From the NCBI GenBank assembly GCA_902801325.1, contig CADCHQ010000001.1, forward strand, positions 331,701 to 395,700: a stretch of 64,000 nt of DNA. The letters run 5' to 3'. The notes beneath the pieces are model-generated. The model ran no database searches. It was not told where the DNA came from and saw nothing but the letters and a program-made list of their open reading frames with translations. Position numbers and translations under genes: made by a program. This DNA comes from an uncultured Bacteroidales bacterium. GTDB lineage: Bacteria; Bacteroidota; Bacteroidia; Bacteroidales; Bacteroidaceae. Positions 43,902-52,689 of the stretch are shown here, one piece after another. The stretch's first letter is position 1, and each line of letters opens with the position of its first letter.

Positions 43902-46160
43902 TTACGAAATACGAGTAACGGACTTGATTTCGTTTATCTTCTTGAGTTCGCGACAAATGGTGCGAACGTCCTCGACATCATGGACCTCGAGATTGATCTC
44001 GCCCTGGAAGATCCCGTCGTGAGCCTCGATTGTCAGGCGATGAATATTGACGTTCAGTTGTTGGGAGAGAATCGTGGTTATGTGTAGAACGACTCCTGTA
44101 TGGTCGATGCCTTCAATATGGATGGTGGCAGGGAAATGCAACCTCTTGTGTGTGTCCCAACGGGCGGTAAGGATGCGGTTGCCGTCGGCCACCTTCAATC
44201 GATTGGCCACCTCACACTGTCGTTTATGGATGGTGATGCGGTTGTTCTGGTCGAAATATCCAAGTACGTCGTCGCCAGGAATAGGATGACAGCATTCGCC
44301 CATGATGTAGTGGTGAATGGTTTCCTCGTTAAGGATGATGGGGCGTTTGCGGTCGATTGGTGCCTGTGGCGTAGGTGCTAGCTCAGGATTTTGGTCAGTG
44401 GTATTGCGCTTGAAGAGGTTGAGGTAACGGCGCCATTTCTTTGGTTTGTCCTTACCAAGTAGATGGTCGAGGTCTGCTTGTCCAAGCGTGATGCGTCCTG
44501 TACCGATGGCAGTGTAGAGTTGTTCACGGTTTTTAAATTGGTGGAAGTTGCAGAGCTTGTCAACATTCGTACTGTTGGGTTCCATGTCAGCCTGACGGAA
44601 GAACTGGGTGAGTTGGCGTTCGCCCTCCTTCTGCTTCTCGCGTTCTTCGCGTCGCAGGATGGTTTGGATCTTGTTCTTGGCCTTTCCGGTTGTTACGAAC
44701 TCAAGCCATTCACGTTGCACTTGCGACTCCTTGGAGGTAAGGATTTCTATCTGATCGCCACCCCGAAGGACGTAGTTGAGGGGGACGAGTGAATGGTTGA
44801 CCTTGGCGCCGATGCAGTGGGTTCCCACAAAAGTGTGGATGGAGAATGCGAAGTCGAGGGCAGTACTGCCAACGGGCATCTTCTTGGCATCGCCCTTGGG
44901 CGTCATTACGAAGAGTTCGTTGGAGTAGAGATTGAGCTTGATGGTGTCGAGGAAATCCATTCCACTCGGCTGTGGGTCGTCGAGGATTTCCTTGATGGTC
45001 TGAAGCCATTTGTCAAGTTCGCTTTCACTTTCCTCAGCGGTCTTTTCACCATCTTTGTATTTCCAGTGGGCGGCAAAGCCTTGTTCGGCAATCTCGTCCA
45101 TGCGTTGGCTACGAATCTGAACTTCTATCCACTTGCCGACTTTCTTGTTCATGAGCGTGGTGTGGACGGCTTGGTAACCATTGCTCTTGGGATGGCTGAC
45201 CCAGTCGCGGAAGCGGTCGGGATGGGCGGTGTAAAGCTTCGAGACGTAGGCATAGATTTGCATACATTCGGCTTCTTCCTCGGCAGGGTCGCGTGGTTGG
45301 AAGATGATGCGAACGGCAAGGATGTCGTAAACGTCTTCAAAGGAGACATGCTTGGTCTGCATCTTTTTCCAGATGGAGTAAGGTCGTTTGATGCGTGCCT
45401 TAATGGTGTACTGGATGCCGTGCTGGTCAAGTACGGTGCGGATGGGGCCAATGAAGTCCGTGTAGATGGAGGTAAGGTTGCCTTCCATCTCGGCCAGACG
45501 CTGCTTGATGAGTTCGCACTCCTCAGGATGTTCGTAACTGAAACTGAGGTTCTCGAGTTCTTCCTTTATCTTGTTCAGTCCTAAGCGGTAGGCAAGGGGA
45601 GCATAGATGCTGAGTGTTTCGCCAGCAATCTTGTATTGTTTGTTGGGCAACTGACTGCCCAGCGTGCGCATGTTGTGGAGGCGGTCGGCAATCTTGATGA
45701 GGATGACGCGGATGTCATCGCTCATGGTAAGGAGGAGTTTCTTGAAGTTCTCTACCTGTGCCGATGTCTTATCGCCAAAAATGCCACCAGAGATTTTGGT
45801 CAGTCCGTCTACAATCTGGGCTATCTTAGGACCAAAGATGTTCTGGATGTCATCGACAGTGTAGTCTGTGTCTTCTACCACATCGTGGAGCAGGGCAGAG
45901 CAGATGCTGGTACTGCCAAGCCCGATTTCTTCACTGACGATTTGGGCAACAGCAATGGGGTGCATGATGTAGGGCTCACCAGAGAGGCGACGCACACCTT
46001 CGTGCGCCTTGCAGGCGAAGTTGAAGGCCTTGGTGATGAGGTCCACCTTCTTGCGATGGTGGCTTTTCAGGTAAGTGTCTAGCAGATGCTGGAACGCTTC
46101 GTTGACGATGCGCTCATCTTCCTGTAGTTCCCTATTTTGCTGTTCCTCAATCAATTCCAA
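43902..46160 (-). CDS. RelA/SpoT-family (p)ppGpp synthetase/hydrolase (752 aa)
   Basis: The stringent-response enzyme. An HD hydrolase domain is present with HDVVEDTDYT near residue 92 and an intact HD pair (YIMHPIAVAQI, ALLHDVVED), so hydrolase activity is likely. The synthetase region carries DVYDILAVRIIF and GYQAVHTTLM, then a TGS domain (VGSTALDFAFSIHTFVG), and a C-terminal ACT domain (LTIEAHDGIFQGEINLEV). As the only long RSH gene visible, it may be the bifunctional Rel type; rel/spoT/relA cannot be told apart by sequence alone. It is last in the parA-parB-DUF5683-mltD-relA run. Confidence 0.93.
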   Translation of the reverse strand: MELIEEQQNRELQEDERIVNEAFQHLLDTYLKSHHRKKVDLITKAFNFACKAHEGVRRLSGEPYIMHPIAVAQIVSEEIGLGSTSICSALLHDVVEDTDYTVDDIQNIFGPKIAQIVDGLTKISGGIFGDKTSAQVENFKKLLLTMSDDIRVILIKIADRLHNMRTLGSQLPNKQYKIAGETLSIYAPLAYRLGLNKIKEELENLSFSYEHPEECELIKQRLAEMEGNLTSIYTDFIGPIRTVLDQHGIQYTIKARIKRPYSIWKKMQTKHVSFEDVYDILAVRIIFQPRDPAEEEAECMQIYAYVSKLYTAHPDRFRDWVSHPKSNGYQAVHTTLMNKKVGKWIEVQIRSQRMDEIAEQGFAAHWKYKDGEKTAEESESELDKWLQTIKEILDDPQPSGMDFLDTIKLNLYSNELFVMTPKGDAKKMPVGSTALDFAFSIHTFVGTHCIGAKVNHSLVPLNYVLRGGDQIEILTSKESQVQREWLEFVTTGKAKNKIQTILRREEREKQKEGERQLTQFFRQADMEPNSTNVDKLCNFHQFKNREQLYTAIGTGRITLGQADLDHLLGKDKPKKWRRYLNLFKRNTTDQNPELAPTPQAPIDRKRPIILNEETIHHYIMGECCHPIPGDDVLGYFDQNNRITIHKRQCEVANRLKVADGNRILTARWDTHKRLHFPATIHIEGIDHTGVVLHITTILSQQLNVNIHRLTIEAHDGIFQGEINLEVHDVEDVRTICRELKKINEIKSVTRIS

Positions 46161-46224
46161 AACGATGTACGATTAATTTCCGATTAATTCACCTTTCCTC
46201 CTCCATGGGGAGAAAGAAGGGGCT

Positions 46225-47511
46225 TTATCTTACCCTAATTCGCTGTCCCGAACGAATGGTGCTTCCACGCAACCCGTTCATGCGTTTCAGTCTGTCCACT
46301 GTTGTGTGGTTACGTCTGGCAATGGCACCCAATGTATCACCGGCTCTTACGGTAACGCTCTTGCTTCGGGTGCTTCTGCTGTTCCTTGCAGTTTGTTTCG
46401 GTGCGGCAGAAACAGCTTGTACAGCTACTTCGGTTTCTTTCTTGCTGAAGAGCTCATCGGCACGATGGGTATAGATAGAATCACCGGCTTCGATGAAGGA
46501 ACCTATGGCTTCTGGTGACATACGAATGGCAAGTTGACGAGCTGCTCCAGGTATCATCGTGGTGCGGTACTGCGGGTTGAGGGCACGTAATTCCTCCATG
46601 CTCACACCACAGATTTCATGTATCTGCTCAAAACGAATGTCGCGATTGACCATGATGGTGTCAGTGGCGTCAGGCAGTTGTGTGTTCACGGGACAGATGT
46701 TGTGCTCACAATAATAGTTCATGATATAGTTGGCGGCAATGAATGCCGGAACATAACCGCGAGTCTCTTGTGGAAGATAAGGATAAATAGTCCAATAGTC
46801 CTTCACCCCATTGGCTCGTTTGATGGCTTTCAGTACGTTTTGCGGACCGCAGTTGTATGATGCAATGGCCAATGTCCAGTCGCCAAAGGTATCGTAAAGG
46901 TCCTTGAGGTATCGGGCAGCAGCATACGAGGACTTGACGGGGTCGCGTCGTTCATCGATGAGGCTTGTTACTTCCAGTCCGTATTGCTTGCCTGTGGTGA
47001 GCATAAACTGCCACAGACCAGCAGCTCCCACACGACTTGTTGCTCCAGGGTTGAGCGCGCTCTCGATAATGGGCAGGTATTTCAATTCCAGGGGCAGTTG
47101 ATAGGTTTCCAAGGCTTCCTCGAAGAGCGGGAAATAGAAGTTGCTTGCCCCCAGCATGATGCTTACCGTACGACGCAGACGACCGCTGTACTGGTCGATG
47201 AACTTCCGCACTACGTCGTTGTAAGGCATATCGATGACGTTGGGCAATCGGCTGAGACGATTGATGTATTCCTCTTTCGTGAACTCGGGATTTTCACCAT
47301 TCGACTGGCAACTTTCGTCTACACTCAGGTAGTTTTTCGTGTTCCATTCGCGTAGCAGACTGTCGACCTCTGCCGAGCGCATACCTTCAGGCAGGTCTAT
47401 TTCTTCGTTCTCGCCCGTTTGGTCGTCGAAGACAGTTATCTCGTTTTGTGCCATTCCCATTAAGGGCAGTACAAATCCCAGTCCTAAAGTGAATATCTTT
47501 TTTATTGTCAT
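46225..47511 (-). CDS. Membrane-bound lytic murein transglycosylase, MltD type (428 aa)
   Basis: A secreted peptidoglycan lytic transglycosylase. The signal MTIKKIFTLGLGFVLPLMGMAQ is followed by the SLT domain, where LPIIESALNPGATSRVGAAG holds the catalytic Glu (ESALNP), GLWQFMLTTGKQYGL and IASYNCGPQNVLKAI. A single LysM module (RAGDTLGAIARRNHTTVDRL) closes the C-terminus, instead of the two or three usual in MltD. No lipobox Cys is evident in this start, so it may be soluble or periplasmic. Confidence 0.9.
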   Translation of the reverse strand: MTIKKIFTLGLGFVLPLMGMAQNEITVFDDQTGENEEIDLPEGMRSAEVDSLLREWNTKNYLSVDESCQSNGENPEFTKEEYINRLSRLPNVIDMPYNDVVRKFIDQYSGRLRRTVSIMLGASNFYFPLFEEALETYQLPLELKYLPIIESALNPGATSRVGAAGLWQFMLTTGKQYGLEVTSLIDERRDPVKSSYAAARYLKDLYDTFGDWTLAIASYNCGPQNVLKAIKRANGVKDYWTIYPYLPQETRGYVPAFIAANYIMNYYCEHNICPVNTQLPDATDTIMVNRDIRFEQIHEICGVSMEELRALNPQYRTTMIPGAARQLAIRMSPEAIGSFIEAGDSIYTHRADELFSKKETEVAVQAVSAAPKQTARNSRSTRSKSVTVRAGDTLGAIARRNHTTVDRLKRMNGLRGSTIRSGQRIRVR

Positions 47512-47581
47512 AATCTTTTATCTTTGTTCCTTAAAACCTTAAATCTAAAACCTATATGTTAAGTTTCATTTATGAATCTCA

Positions 47582-48319
47582 TTAATACCTCAAGCACAGC
47601 GAAATGCCGTAACTGTTTTTCTTCTGGTGGCGCATTGTGGGCACTCCCGTATCGATGACGGCTGGTTCGAAATGGAAACTCAGGTCTGGACTAATGTCGA
47701 AGGTCGATAGTTCGGCATCGACATAAGCATCGACGACCGATATCAGATAAACGCCAGCAAAAGCGAAAATGCTCATGTCCCGATATTTGCGGAAGTGGTC
47801 TTTCTTGTTCTTGAAGATCTGTTTAAACTTCGACTCCTTCCCCTCAATGCTATATCCCATGGGCAGCATATTCTCGTAGCTCTTCGTATTCGGATCATCG
47901 TCCATAATGTCGATGTAGGCTTGAGAGTAGTCCCTGAGCATTTGGTTGTTCCACGTAAGGGCATAGGCGCATCCAAGGAATCCTCCGTAGATGATGGGCA
48001 GTTTCCAATATTTGCGATTATAGATTTGCCCTGCACCTGGGAGTACCAATGCCAACCACATGGATCGTATCGGGTCAGGTGTAAACAGCCGTTTGTCGCG
48101 CCTTAGCTTGATTCCTTGCTTGAGTAGGCTGTCGATGATACCCGTGTCCAATGGAAGTGCGTCTTCTTCCACTAACAGGATGTCATGTCCCACACGCAGG
48201 GTATCGGGTGTGGTTGTTGGCAAGGTGTCGTGCCCTGCCACTTGTGCCCGAGCCCCGTTGATCCATACGACGAGCAACAAGGCCAGCATTGTGCTGTATC
48301 TTGTGCCGCGAGGTATCAA
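47582..48319 (-). CDS. DUF5683 family membrane protein (245 aa)
   Basis: The C-terminal two-thirds match the DUF5683 pattern: SMWLALVLPGAGQIYNRKYW, then LPIIYGGFLGCAYALTWNNQ with predicted helices, and YRDMSIFAFAGVYLISVVDAY. The N-terminal MIPRGTRYSTMLALLLVVWINGARAQ is a signal or anchor. The family is confined to Bacteroidota and always seems to sit between parB and the transglycosylase; its role is unknown. Its start overlaps parB by 4 nt. Confidence 0.83.
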   Translation of the reverse strand: MIPRGTRYSTMLALLLVVWINGARAQVAGHDTLPTTTPDTLRVGHDILLVEEDALPLDTGIIDSLLKQGIKLRRDKRLFTPDPIRSMWLALVLPGAGQIYNRKYWKLPIIYGGFLGCAYALTWNNQMLRDYSQAYIDIMDDDPNTKSYENMLPMGYSIEGKESKFKQIFKNKKDHFRKYRDMSIFAFAGVYLISVVDAYVDAELSTFDISPDLSFHFEPAVIDTGVPTMRHQKKNSYGISLCLRY

Positions 48320-49209
48320 TGTTTCAGTCTGTCAAAGAGTTCAATGATGCTTTCCAGTTCCTTCTCGCTGGCAAAGGGGATGCAAATCTTCCCCTTCCCC
48401 TTATTGCTACAGGTCAGTTGCACCTTAGTATGGAAGAACGCGGACAGTGCCTCCTTCAATTCATCAAATTCGGCCGCTTTGCTCGCACCCTTACCTTTCA
48501 ATCGCTTGCCGCCTGCCTTTACTTCTCCACCTTGTGTGAGTTCTTTCACCATCTCCTCTACTCGGCGGACACTTATGCCGGTACGCTGGATTTCGTCATA
48601 CACTTTCAGCTGCAGTGTGGGGTCGTCCAGTGAGAGCAGGGCGCGGGCGTGTCCCATATCTATCTCATGATTCTTCAGTCCCATCTGTATCTGTGCGGGT
48701 AATTTCAACAATCTCAGGTAATTGGCGATGGTTGAACGGTTCTTACCCACGCGTTCGCTCAGACGGTCCTGAGTCAGATTGTATTGTTCGATAAGATGTT
48801 GGTAGGCTAATGCGATTTCCATCGAGTTCAGGTTCTCGCGTTGTATGTTTTCCACGAGTGCCATTTCCATCATGTTCTCGTCGTCGACGGTGCGAATGTA
48901 GGCAGGGATGGTGGTTCTGCCAGCCATCTGTGAAGCACGCCAACGTCGTTCTCCAGCAATGATGGTAAAGGTTCCGTCGCCCATGTCACGAACGGTGATG
49001 GGTTGGATGATGCCTATTTCGCGGATGCTGTCAGCCAGTTCGCGAAGGGCTGTCTCGTCAAATTCGCGTCGAGGTTGGTTGGGGTTGGCCTTGATGGCCA
49101 TGATGGAAACTTCGTTGATGCTCGAAGACCCCCCTGTGTGCACTTCGTCAGTGCGCATTAATACGTCCAACCCCCTGCCCAATGCAGGATATTTTTTATG
49201 TACTGCCAT
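48316..49209 (-). CDS. parB: Chromosome-partitioning protein ParB (297 aa)
   Basis: The N-terminal ParB/Srx CTPase domain with IKANPNQPRREFDETALREL and GERRWRASQMAG, then the helix-turn-helix region (LTQDRLSERVGKNRSTIANYLRLLKLP) and a C-terminal dimerisation segment. It loads on parS near the origin and works with ParA. I did not find a perfect parS palindrome in the window by reading. It overlaps DUF5683 by 4 nt and follows parA by 36 nt. Confidence 0.95.
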   Translation of the reverse strand: MAVHKKYPALGRGLDVLMRTDEVHTGGSSSINEVSIMAIKANPNQPRREFDETALRELADSIREIGIIQPITVRDMGDGTFTIIAGERRWRASQMAGRTTIPAYIRTVDDENMMEMALVENIQRENLNSMEIALAYQHLIEQYNLTQDRLSERVGKNRSTIANYLRLLKLPAQIQMGLKNHEIDMGHARALLSLDDPTLQLKVYDEIQRTGISVRRVEEMVKELTQGGEVKAGGKRLKGKGASKAAEFDELKEALSAFFHTKVQLTCSNKGKGKICIPFASEKELESIIELFDRLKH

Positions 49210-49245
49210 GTGGATTATGTCAAATGTTAAATGTCAAATGCAATG

Positions 49246-50016
49246 TCAACTCTTCTCGTTCTTCTTCACCAGCTCATTGGCCAATGCCAGATAGTCGCGT
49301 GCACCGGCAGAGTCGGCATCATACAAGATGACGGGCATACCGTGACCTGGTGCCTCGCCCAACTTCACGTTGCGTTGGATAACGGTCTTGAACACCAACT
49401 CTTGGAAGTGACGCTTCACTTCGTCGTAAACCTGGTTGGCTAGACGCAGACGACGGTCATACATCGTCAGCAAGAATCCTTCGATTTCCAGTTGTGGATT
49501 CAGTTTGACCTTGATGATGCGAATGGTGTTGAGTAGTTTGGATAAACCTTCCAAGGCGAAATATTCGCACTGAACGGGAATGATGACCGAGTCGGCTGCA
49601 GTCAGAGCATTTACCGTAATCAGACCCAACGAAGGTGAACAGTCGATGAGAATGTAGTCATAGTCCTCGCGAATGTCCTTGAGCATCGTTGCAACCACTT
49701 TCTCGCGTTGTGGAATCTGCAACATGCCAACTTCGGCTCCAACCAAATCGATGTGAGAAGGAATGATGTCCAACCCGTCGATGTCGGTGGTGTAAATAGC
49801 CTCACGAGCATCGATGTGGTCGATGAGGCAGTTGTAGAACGATGTGTCAATTTGTGAAATGTCAACGCCAAGTCCTGAGGATGCGTTGGCCTGCGGATCA
49901 GCATCGATAAGCAGGACTTTCTTCTCTAATGTCGCCAAAGAGGCGGCAAGGTTCATACTGGTTGTGGTTTTGCCCACACCTCCCTTTTGATTGGCTAAAG
50001 CGATGATTTTTGCCAT
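49246..50016 (-). CDS. parA: Chromosome-partitioning ATPase ParA/Soj (256 aa)
   Basis: A deviant Walker A ATPase, KGGVGKTTTSMNLAASL, with DADPQANASSGLG and YILIDCSPSLGLITVNAL, all standard. Length is normal for the short chromosomal type with no N-terminal HTH. It is the first gene of the par-relA run, with a -7 box about 30 bp upstream. Opposite lies the surE promoter array. Confidence 0.95.
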   Translation of the reverse strand: MAKIIALANQKGGVGKTTTSMNLAASLATLEKKVLLIDADPQANASSGLGVDISQIDTSFYNCLIDHIDAREAIYTTDIDGLDIIPSHIDLVGAEVGMLQIPQREKVVATMLKDIREDYDYILIDCSPSLGLITVNALTAADSVIIPVQCEYFALEGLSKLLNTIRIIKVKLNPQLEIEGFLLTMYDRRLRLANQVYDEVKRHFQELVFKTVIQRNVKLGEAPGHGMPVILYDADSAGARDYLALANELVKKNEKS

Positions 50017-50046
50017 AGCTACTGCTCTTTTGCTTTATAATTGGCG

Positions 50047-50054
50047 CAAAAATA
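50047..50054 (-). promoter_or_regulatory. -7 box (TATTTTTG) for parA
   Basis: The minus strand reads TATTTTTG about 30 nt before the parA ATG. Upstream is GTTTATAC, a weak -33. Predicted leader is about 25 nt. Confidence 0.5.
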
Positions 50055-50211
50055 GAGAAAAATGTATAAACAGTCCTTATTTTATAAGGAAAGAATGCAA
50101 AAAGTGTTGATAACTTCGCCTTTTTGTTGATAACTTTTCTCTTTTTTACTTATTTTAACGTTGTGGAACGCCCTATTCTTCGTCGCTACACTTATGTGGA
50201 TTGGCTTAAAA

Positions 50212-50518
50212 GGCATAAAAAAGAAACAGTTTTCTTTTGTTCTGCTCTCGATTTTTCCGTAACCTTGCGAATAATCGCGAAGTTACTCCATCTCGGCATA
50301 AAAAAGAAACCGCATTCTTTTGTTCTGCTCTCGATTTTTCCGTAACCTTGCGAATAATCGCGAAGTTACTTCATCTCGGCATAAAAAAGAAACCGCATTC
50401 TTTTGTTCTGCTCTCGATTTTTCCGTAACCTTGCCAACAGGTTGGCGAAGTTACTCCATCTCGGCATAAAAAAGAAACAGTTTTCTTTTGTTCTGCTCTC
50501 GATTTTTCCGTAACTTTG
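50212..50518 (+). repeat. 83-bp tandem repeat, four copies, ahead of surE
   Basis: Units start at 50212, 50295, 50378 and 50463 (83, 83 and 85 bp; the fourth is truncated at the surE start). Each has ggcataaaaaagaaac, a TTTG at unit positions 25-28 and TAAC(C/T)TTG at 49-56. The first three read TAACCTTG and the last TAACTTTG. Units 1 and 2 then carry gcgaataatcgc, unit 3 gccaacaggttggc, both palindromes at the same position. The 195-bp stretch 50017-50211 before it holds the parA promoter and no gene. Short open frames on either strand within the array are repeats of one another and are not genes. Confidence 0.9.
50487..50518 (+). promoter_or_regulatory. surE promoter (final repeat unit)
   Basis: TTTG followed after 20 bp by TAACTTTG, a perfect Bacteroidota promoter. 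Only 8 bp separate the -7 box from the surE ATG, implying a leader of a few bases at most. Confidence 0.75.
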
Positions 50519-50526
50519 CAGTCCAT

Positions 50527-51297
50527 ATGGAAAGAAAACTCATTCTTATAACTAACGACGACGGTGTTTCGGCACAAGGCATCGAAGTCTTGACCAACCT
50601 CATGCTCCAGTTGGGCGATGTGGTTGTAGTGGCTCCCGATTCAGCACGTTCAGGGGCTGCATGTGCCATCACTTGCACCCAAGCCATCACGCTTCGTCGT
50701 CGTGCCGATATGGAACGCGAAGGACTGAGTGTCTATGCTTGTTCGGGCAGTCCTGTCGATTGTGTGAAACTAGGCCTTGAACAATGCTGTTCGCGTCAAC
50801 CCGATCTCTTGGTTTCGGGTATTAATCATGGTGATAATGCTTCGTGCAGCATTCACTATAGCGGAACTATGGGAGCTGTCCTCGAGGGGTGTATGAAAGG
50901 CATTCCCTCCATCGGCTATAGTTTGCGTACGCTCAAGCATAAATGTGATTTCCAACCCTATGCCGACCATATTCTGCGCATTGCCCGTCATGTCCTCTAC
51001 GACGGTTTACCTCAGGACGTTTGTCTGAATGTCAACTTCCCGGAGGTCGAGAAGTTGGCAGGCTTGCGTGTTTGTCGTATGGGACGCGGTCGATGGGTAC
51101 AGGAATGGATTTCTGCAAACAACCCTCGAGGGATGAATGCCTTTTGGCTTACGGGTCGATTTCTAAATTTGGAACCTCACAACGAGGATACTGACTATTG
51201 GGCTCTCGATCATGGATATACTGCAGTCACTCCTATCCGACTCGACATGACTGCCTACGACGTCATGCATTCCCTTTCTCCATTAGTAACGATTTAA
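50527..51297 (+). CDS. surE: 5'-nucleotidase SurE (256 aa)
   Basis: A metal-dependent nucleoside monophosphate phosphatase. The N-terminal LILITNDDGVSAQGIEVLT carries the NDDG metal-binding Asp pair, SGINHGDNASCSIHYSGTMG supplies the conserved GxNxG and Ser/Gly loop, and DHGYTAVTPIRLD ends the family. The start is the ATG giving MERKLILIT; a longer open frame upstream (13 more codons) comes from the promoter repeat and is not used. It is 13 nt ahead of lpxB. Confidence 0.93.
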   Translation: MERKLILITNDDGVSAQGIEVLTNLMLQLGDVVVVAPDSARSGAACAITCTQAITLRRRADMEREGLSVYACSGSPVDCVKLGLEQCCSRQPDLLVSGINHGDNASCSIHYSGTMGAVLEGCMKGIPSIGYSLRTLKHKCDFQPYADHILRIARHVLYDGLPQDVCLNVNFPEVEKLAGLRVCRMGRGRWVQEWISANNPRGMNAFWLTGRFLNLEPHNEDTDYWALDHGYTAVTPIRLDMTAYDVMHSLSPLVTI

Positions 51298-51310
51298 TCT
51301 TTACGCCTCC

Positions 51311-52444
51311 ATGAAATACTACCTTATTGCCGGAGAGGCCAGTGGCGACCTTCATGCTTCCCATCTCATGGCTGCTTTGCGCCAGCGTGAGCCAGAAGCT
51401 GAGTTCCGCTGTGTTGGTGGCGACTTGATGCAAGCTCAGGGTGGAACGTTGGTGCACCATTATCGCGACTTGGCTTACATGGGCATCTGGCCAGTCATCC
51501 GTCATCTGCCCACGATTCTTCGCGGCATGAGGAACACCAAGCGCGACCTGCTCCGCTGGCAACCTCAGGTAGTGATTCTTGTCGACTATCCTGGCTTCAA
51601 TCTTTCTGTGGCTAAATATGTCAGGAAGCATTTGCCTGGAACTGCGATTTTCTATTACATTCCGCCCAAGATTTGGGCTTGGAAGGAATGGCGTATTCGT
51701 TCCTTGCGTCGCCACACGGATTATCTCTTCAGCATCCTTCCTTTCGAGGTCGATTACTACCATCGTCGTCACCATTTCCATCAGGTGGCATATGTGGGCA
51801 ATCCCACTCTCGATGAGGTACGTGCCTACGAAACCTGTCATCCTGCAGATTTCGCCCATTTCATCGAAGAAAATGAGTTGGACAATCGCCCGATTATTGC
51901 CTTGCTTGCAGGTAGTCGACAACAAGAGATCAGGGACAATCTCAGTCGCATGATAGAAGCTGCACGTCCCTTTGCCGATCGCTATCAGTTGGTGGTCGCA
52001 GGCGCACCTGGCATCGAACCTGCGTTTTATGCTCAATGGACAAAGGATCTGGCCGTCTCGATTCTATATGATAAGACATACCCACTCCTACAGCATTCCA
52101 CAGCAGCCCTTGTTACCAGCGGAACAGCTACTTTAGAGGCTGCTTTGTTCCGTGTACCACAGGTCGTCTGCTACTACATTGGGTGTGGAAAGTTCGTTAG
52201 TTTCATGCGTCGTCTGGTACTGAAAATACCTTACATCTCACTTGTCAACCTTGTCGGAGGCTATGAAGTAGTGCCTGAGTTGGTTGCCGACGGTATGACA
52301 GCAGAGAACGTAAGTCGCCACTTGAGTACGATACTTCCTAATGGTTCACGCCGCGATGCGATGCTTCAGGGTTATGAGTATGTGATTCAGCGTTTGGGTG
52401 AGCCAGGTGCACCTCAACACACTGCCGAGTTCATTGCTCCCTGA
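51311..52444 (+). CDS. lpxB: Lipid-A-disaccharide synthase (377 aa)
   Basis: It joins UDP-diacylglucosamine and lipid X in lipid A biosynthesis at the inner membrane face. LIAGEASGDLHASHLMAAL is the N-terminal signature, YYIPPKIWAWKEWRI and VAYVGNPTLDEV follow, and the UDP-binding C-terminal part contains LVTSGTATLEAALFRVPQVV and LVNLVGGYEVVPELV. The length is normal. It follows surE by 13 nt, an arrangement seen across Bacteroidota. Confidence 0.94.
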   Translation: MKYYLIAGEASGDLHASHLMAALRQREPEAEFRCVGGDLMQAQGGTLVHHYRDLAYMGIWPVIRHLPTILRGMRNTKRDLLRWQPQVVILVDYPGFNLSVAKYVRKHLPGTAIFYYIPPKIWAWKEWRIRSLRRHTDYLFSILPFEVDYYHRRHHFHQVAYVGNPTLDEVRAYETCHPADFAHFIEENELDNRPIIALLAGSRQQEIRDNLSRMIEAARPFADRYQLVVAGAPGIEPAFYAQWTKDLAVSILYDKTYPLLQHSTAALVTSGTATLEAALFRVPQVVCYYIGCGKFVSFMRRLVLKIPYISLVNLVGGYEVVPELVADGMTAENVSRHLSTILPNGSRRDAMLQGYEYVIQRLGEPGAPQHTAEFIAP

Positions 52445-52482
52445 TTCTTTTTTGCCCATTTAATCGACTTTTTTCGTCAAAT

Positions 52483-52513
52483 AGAATGCTCTTCCTCTTA
52501 AAAGCAGCATTCT
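52483..52513 (+). terminator. Possible terminator after lpxB
   Basis: agaatgct pairs with agcattct around a 15-nt loop, followed by cctttatt. The stem is perfect but the U-tract is weak. Confidence 0.5.
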
Positions 52514-52642
52514 CCTTTATTGCGCCAAATATCTACTTTGGCCAATGTTTATTTCTTCCTTTTGTTTGTGACATTTTTGTAAAATTTACGCATTTTTTTG
52601 AAAAAAAACACCAAAATGTATTCGCGTACACGCAAAAATCAT

Positions 52643-52650
52643 TAAATTTG
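52643..52650 (+). promoter_or_regulatory. -7 box (TAAATTTG) for fucO
   Basis: TAAATTTG lies 40 bp before the fucO ATG. Upstream is gcgtacacgc, a small inverted repeat (gcgt/acgc), which could be an operator, but no TTTG is seen at -33. Confidence 0.5.
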
Positions 52651-52689
52651 CCCCTCGTAGAACTATAAAACCTTGCTAACACTAATACA

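Noticed and set aside
48316..50016. parS site or chromosomal origin near parAB
   Set aside because: No convincing parS palindrome or DnaA-box cluster was found by reading; dnaA and gidA/mnmG are absent from the window.
50124..50428. Short open frames in front of surE
   Set aside because: They are translations of the 83-bp repeat, nearly identical to each other, and carry promoter boxes.
50212..50518. CRISPR array
   Set aside because: Units are contiguous direct repeats with no unique spacers; same for the 22-bp arrays.
52618..52640. gcgt/acgc inverted repeats near the fucO promoter as a shared operator with 25185 and 31145
   Set aside because: The three sites resemble each other only loosely and lack a common spacing.
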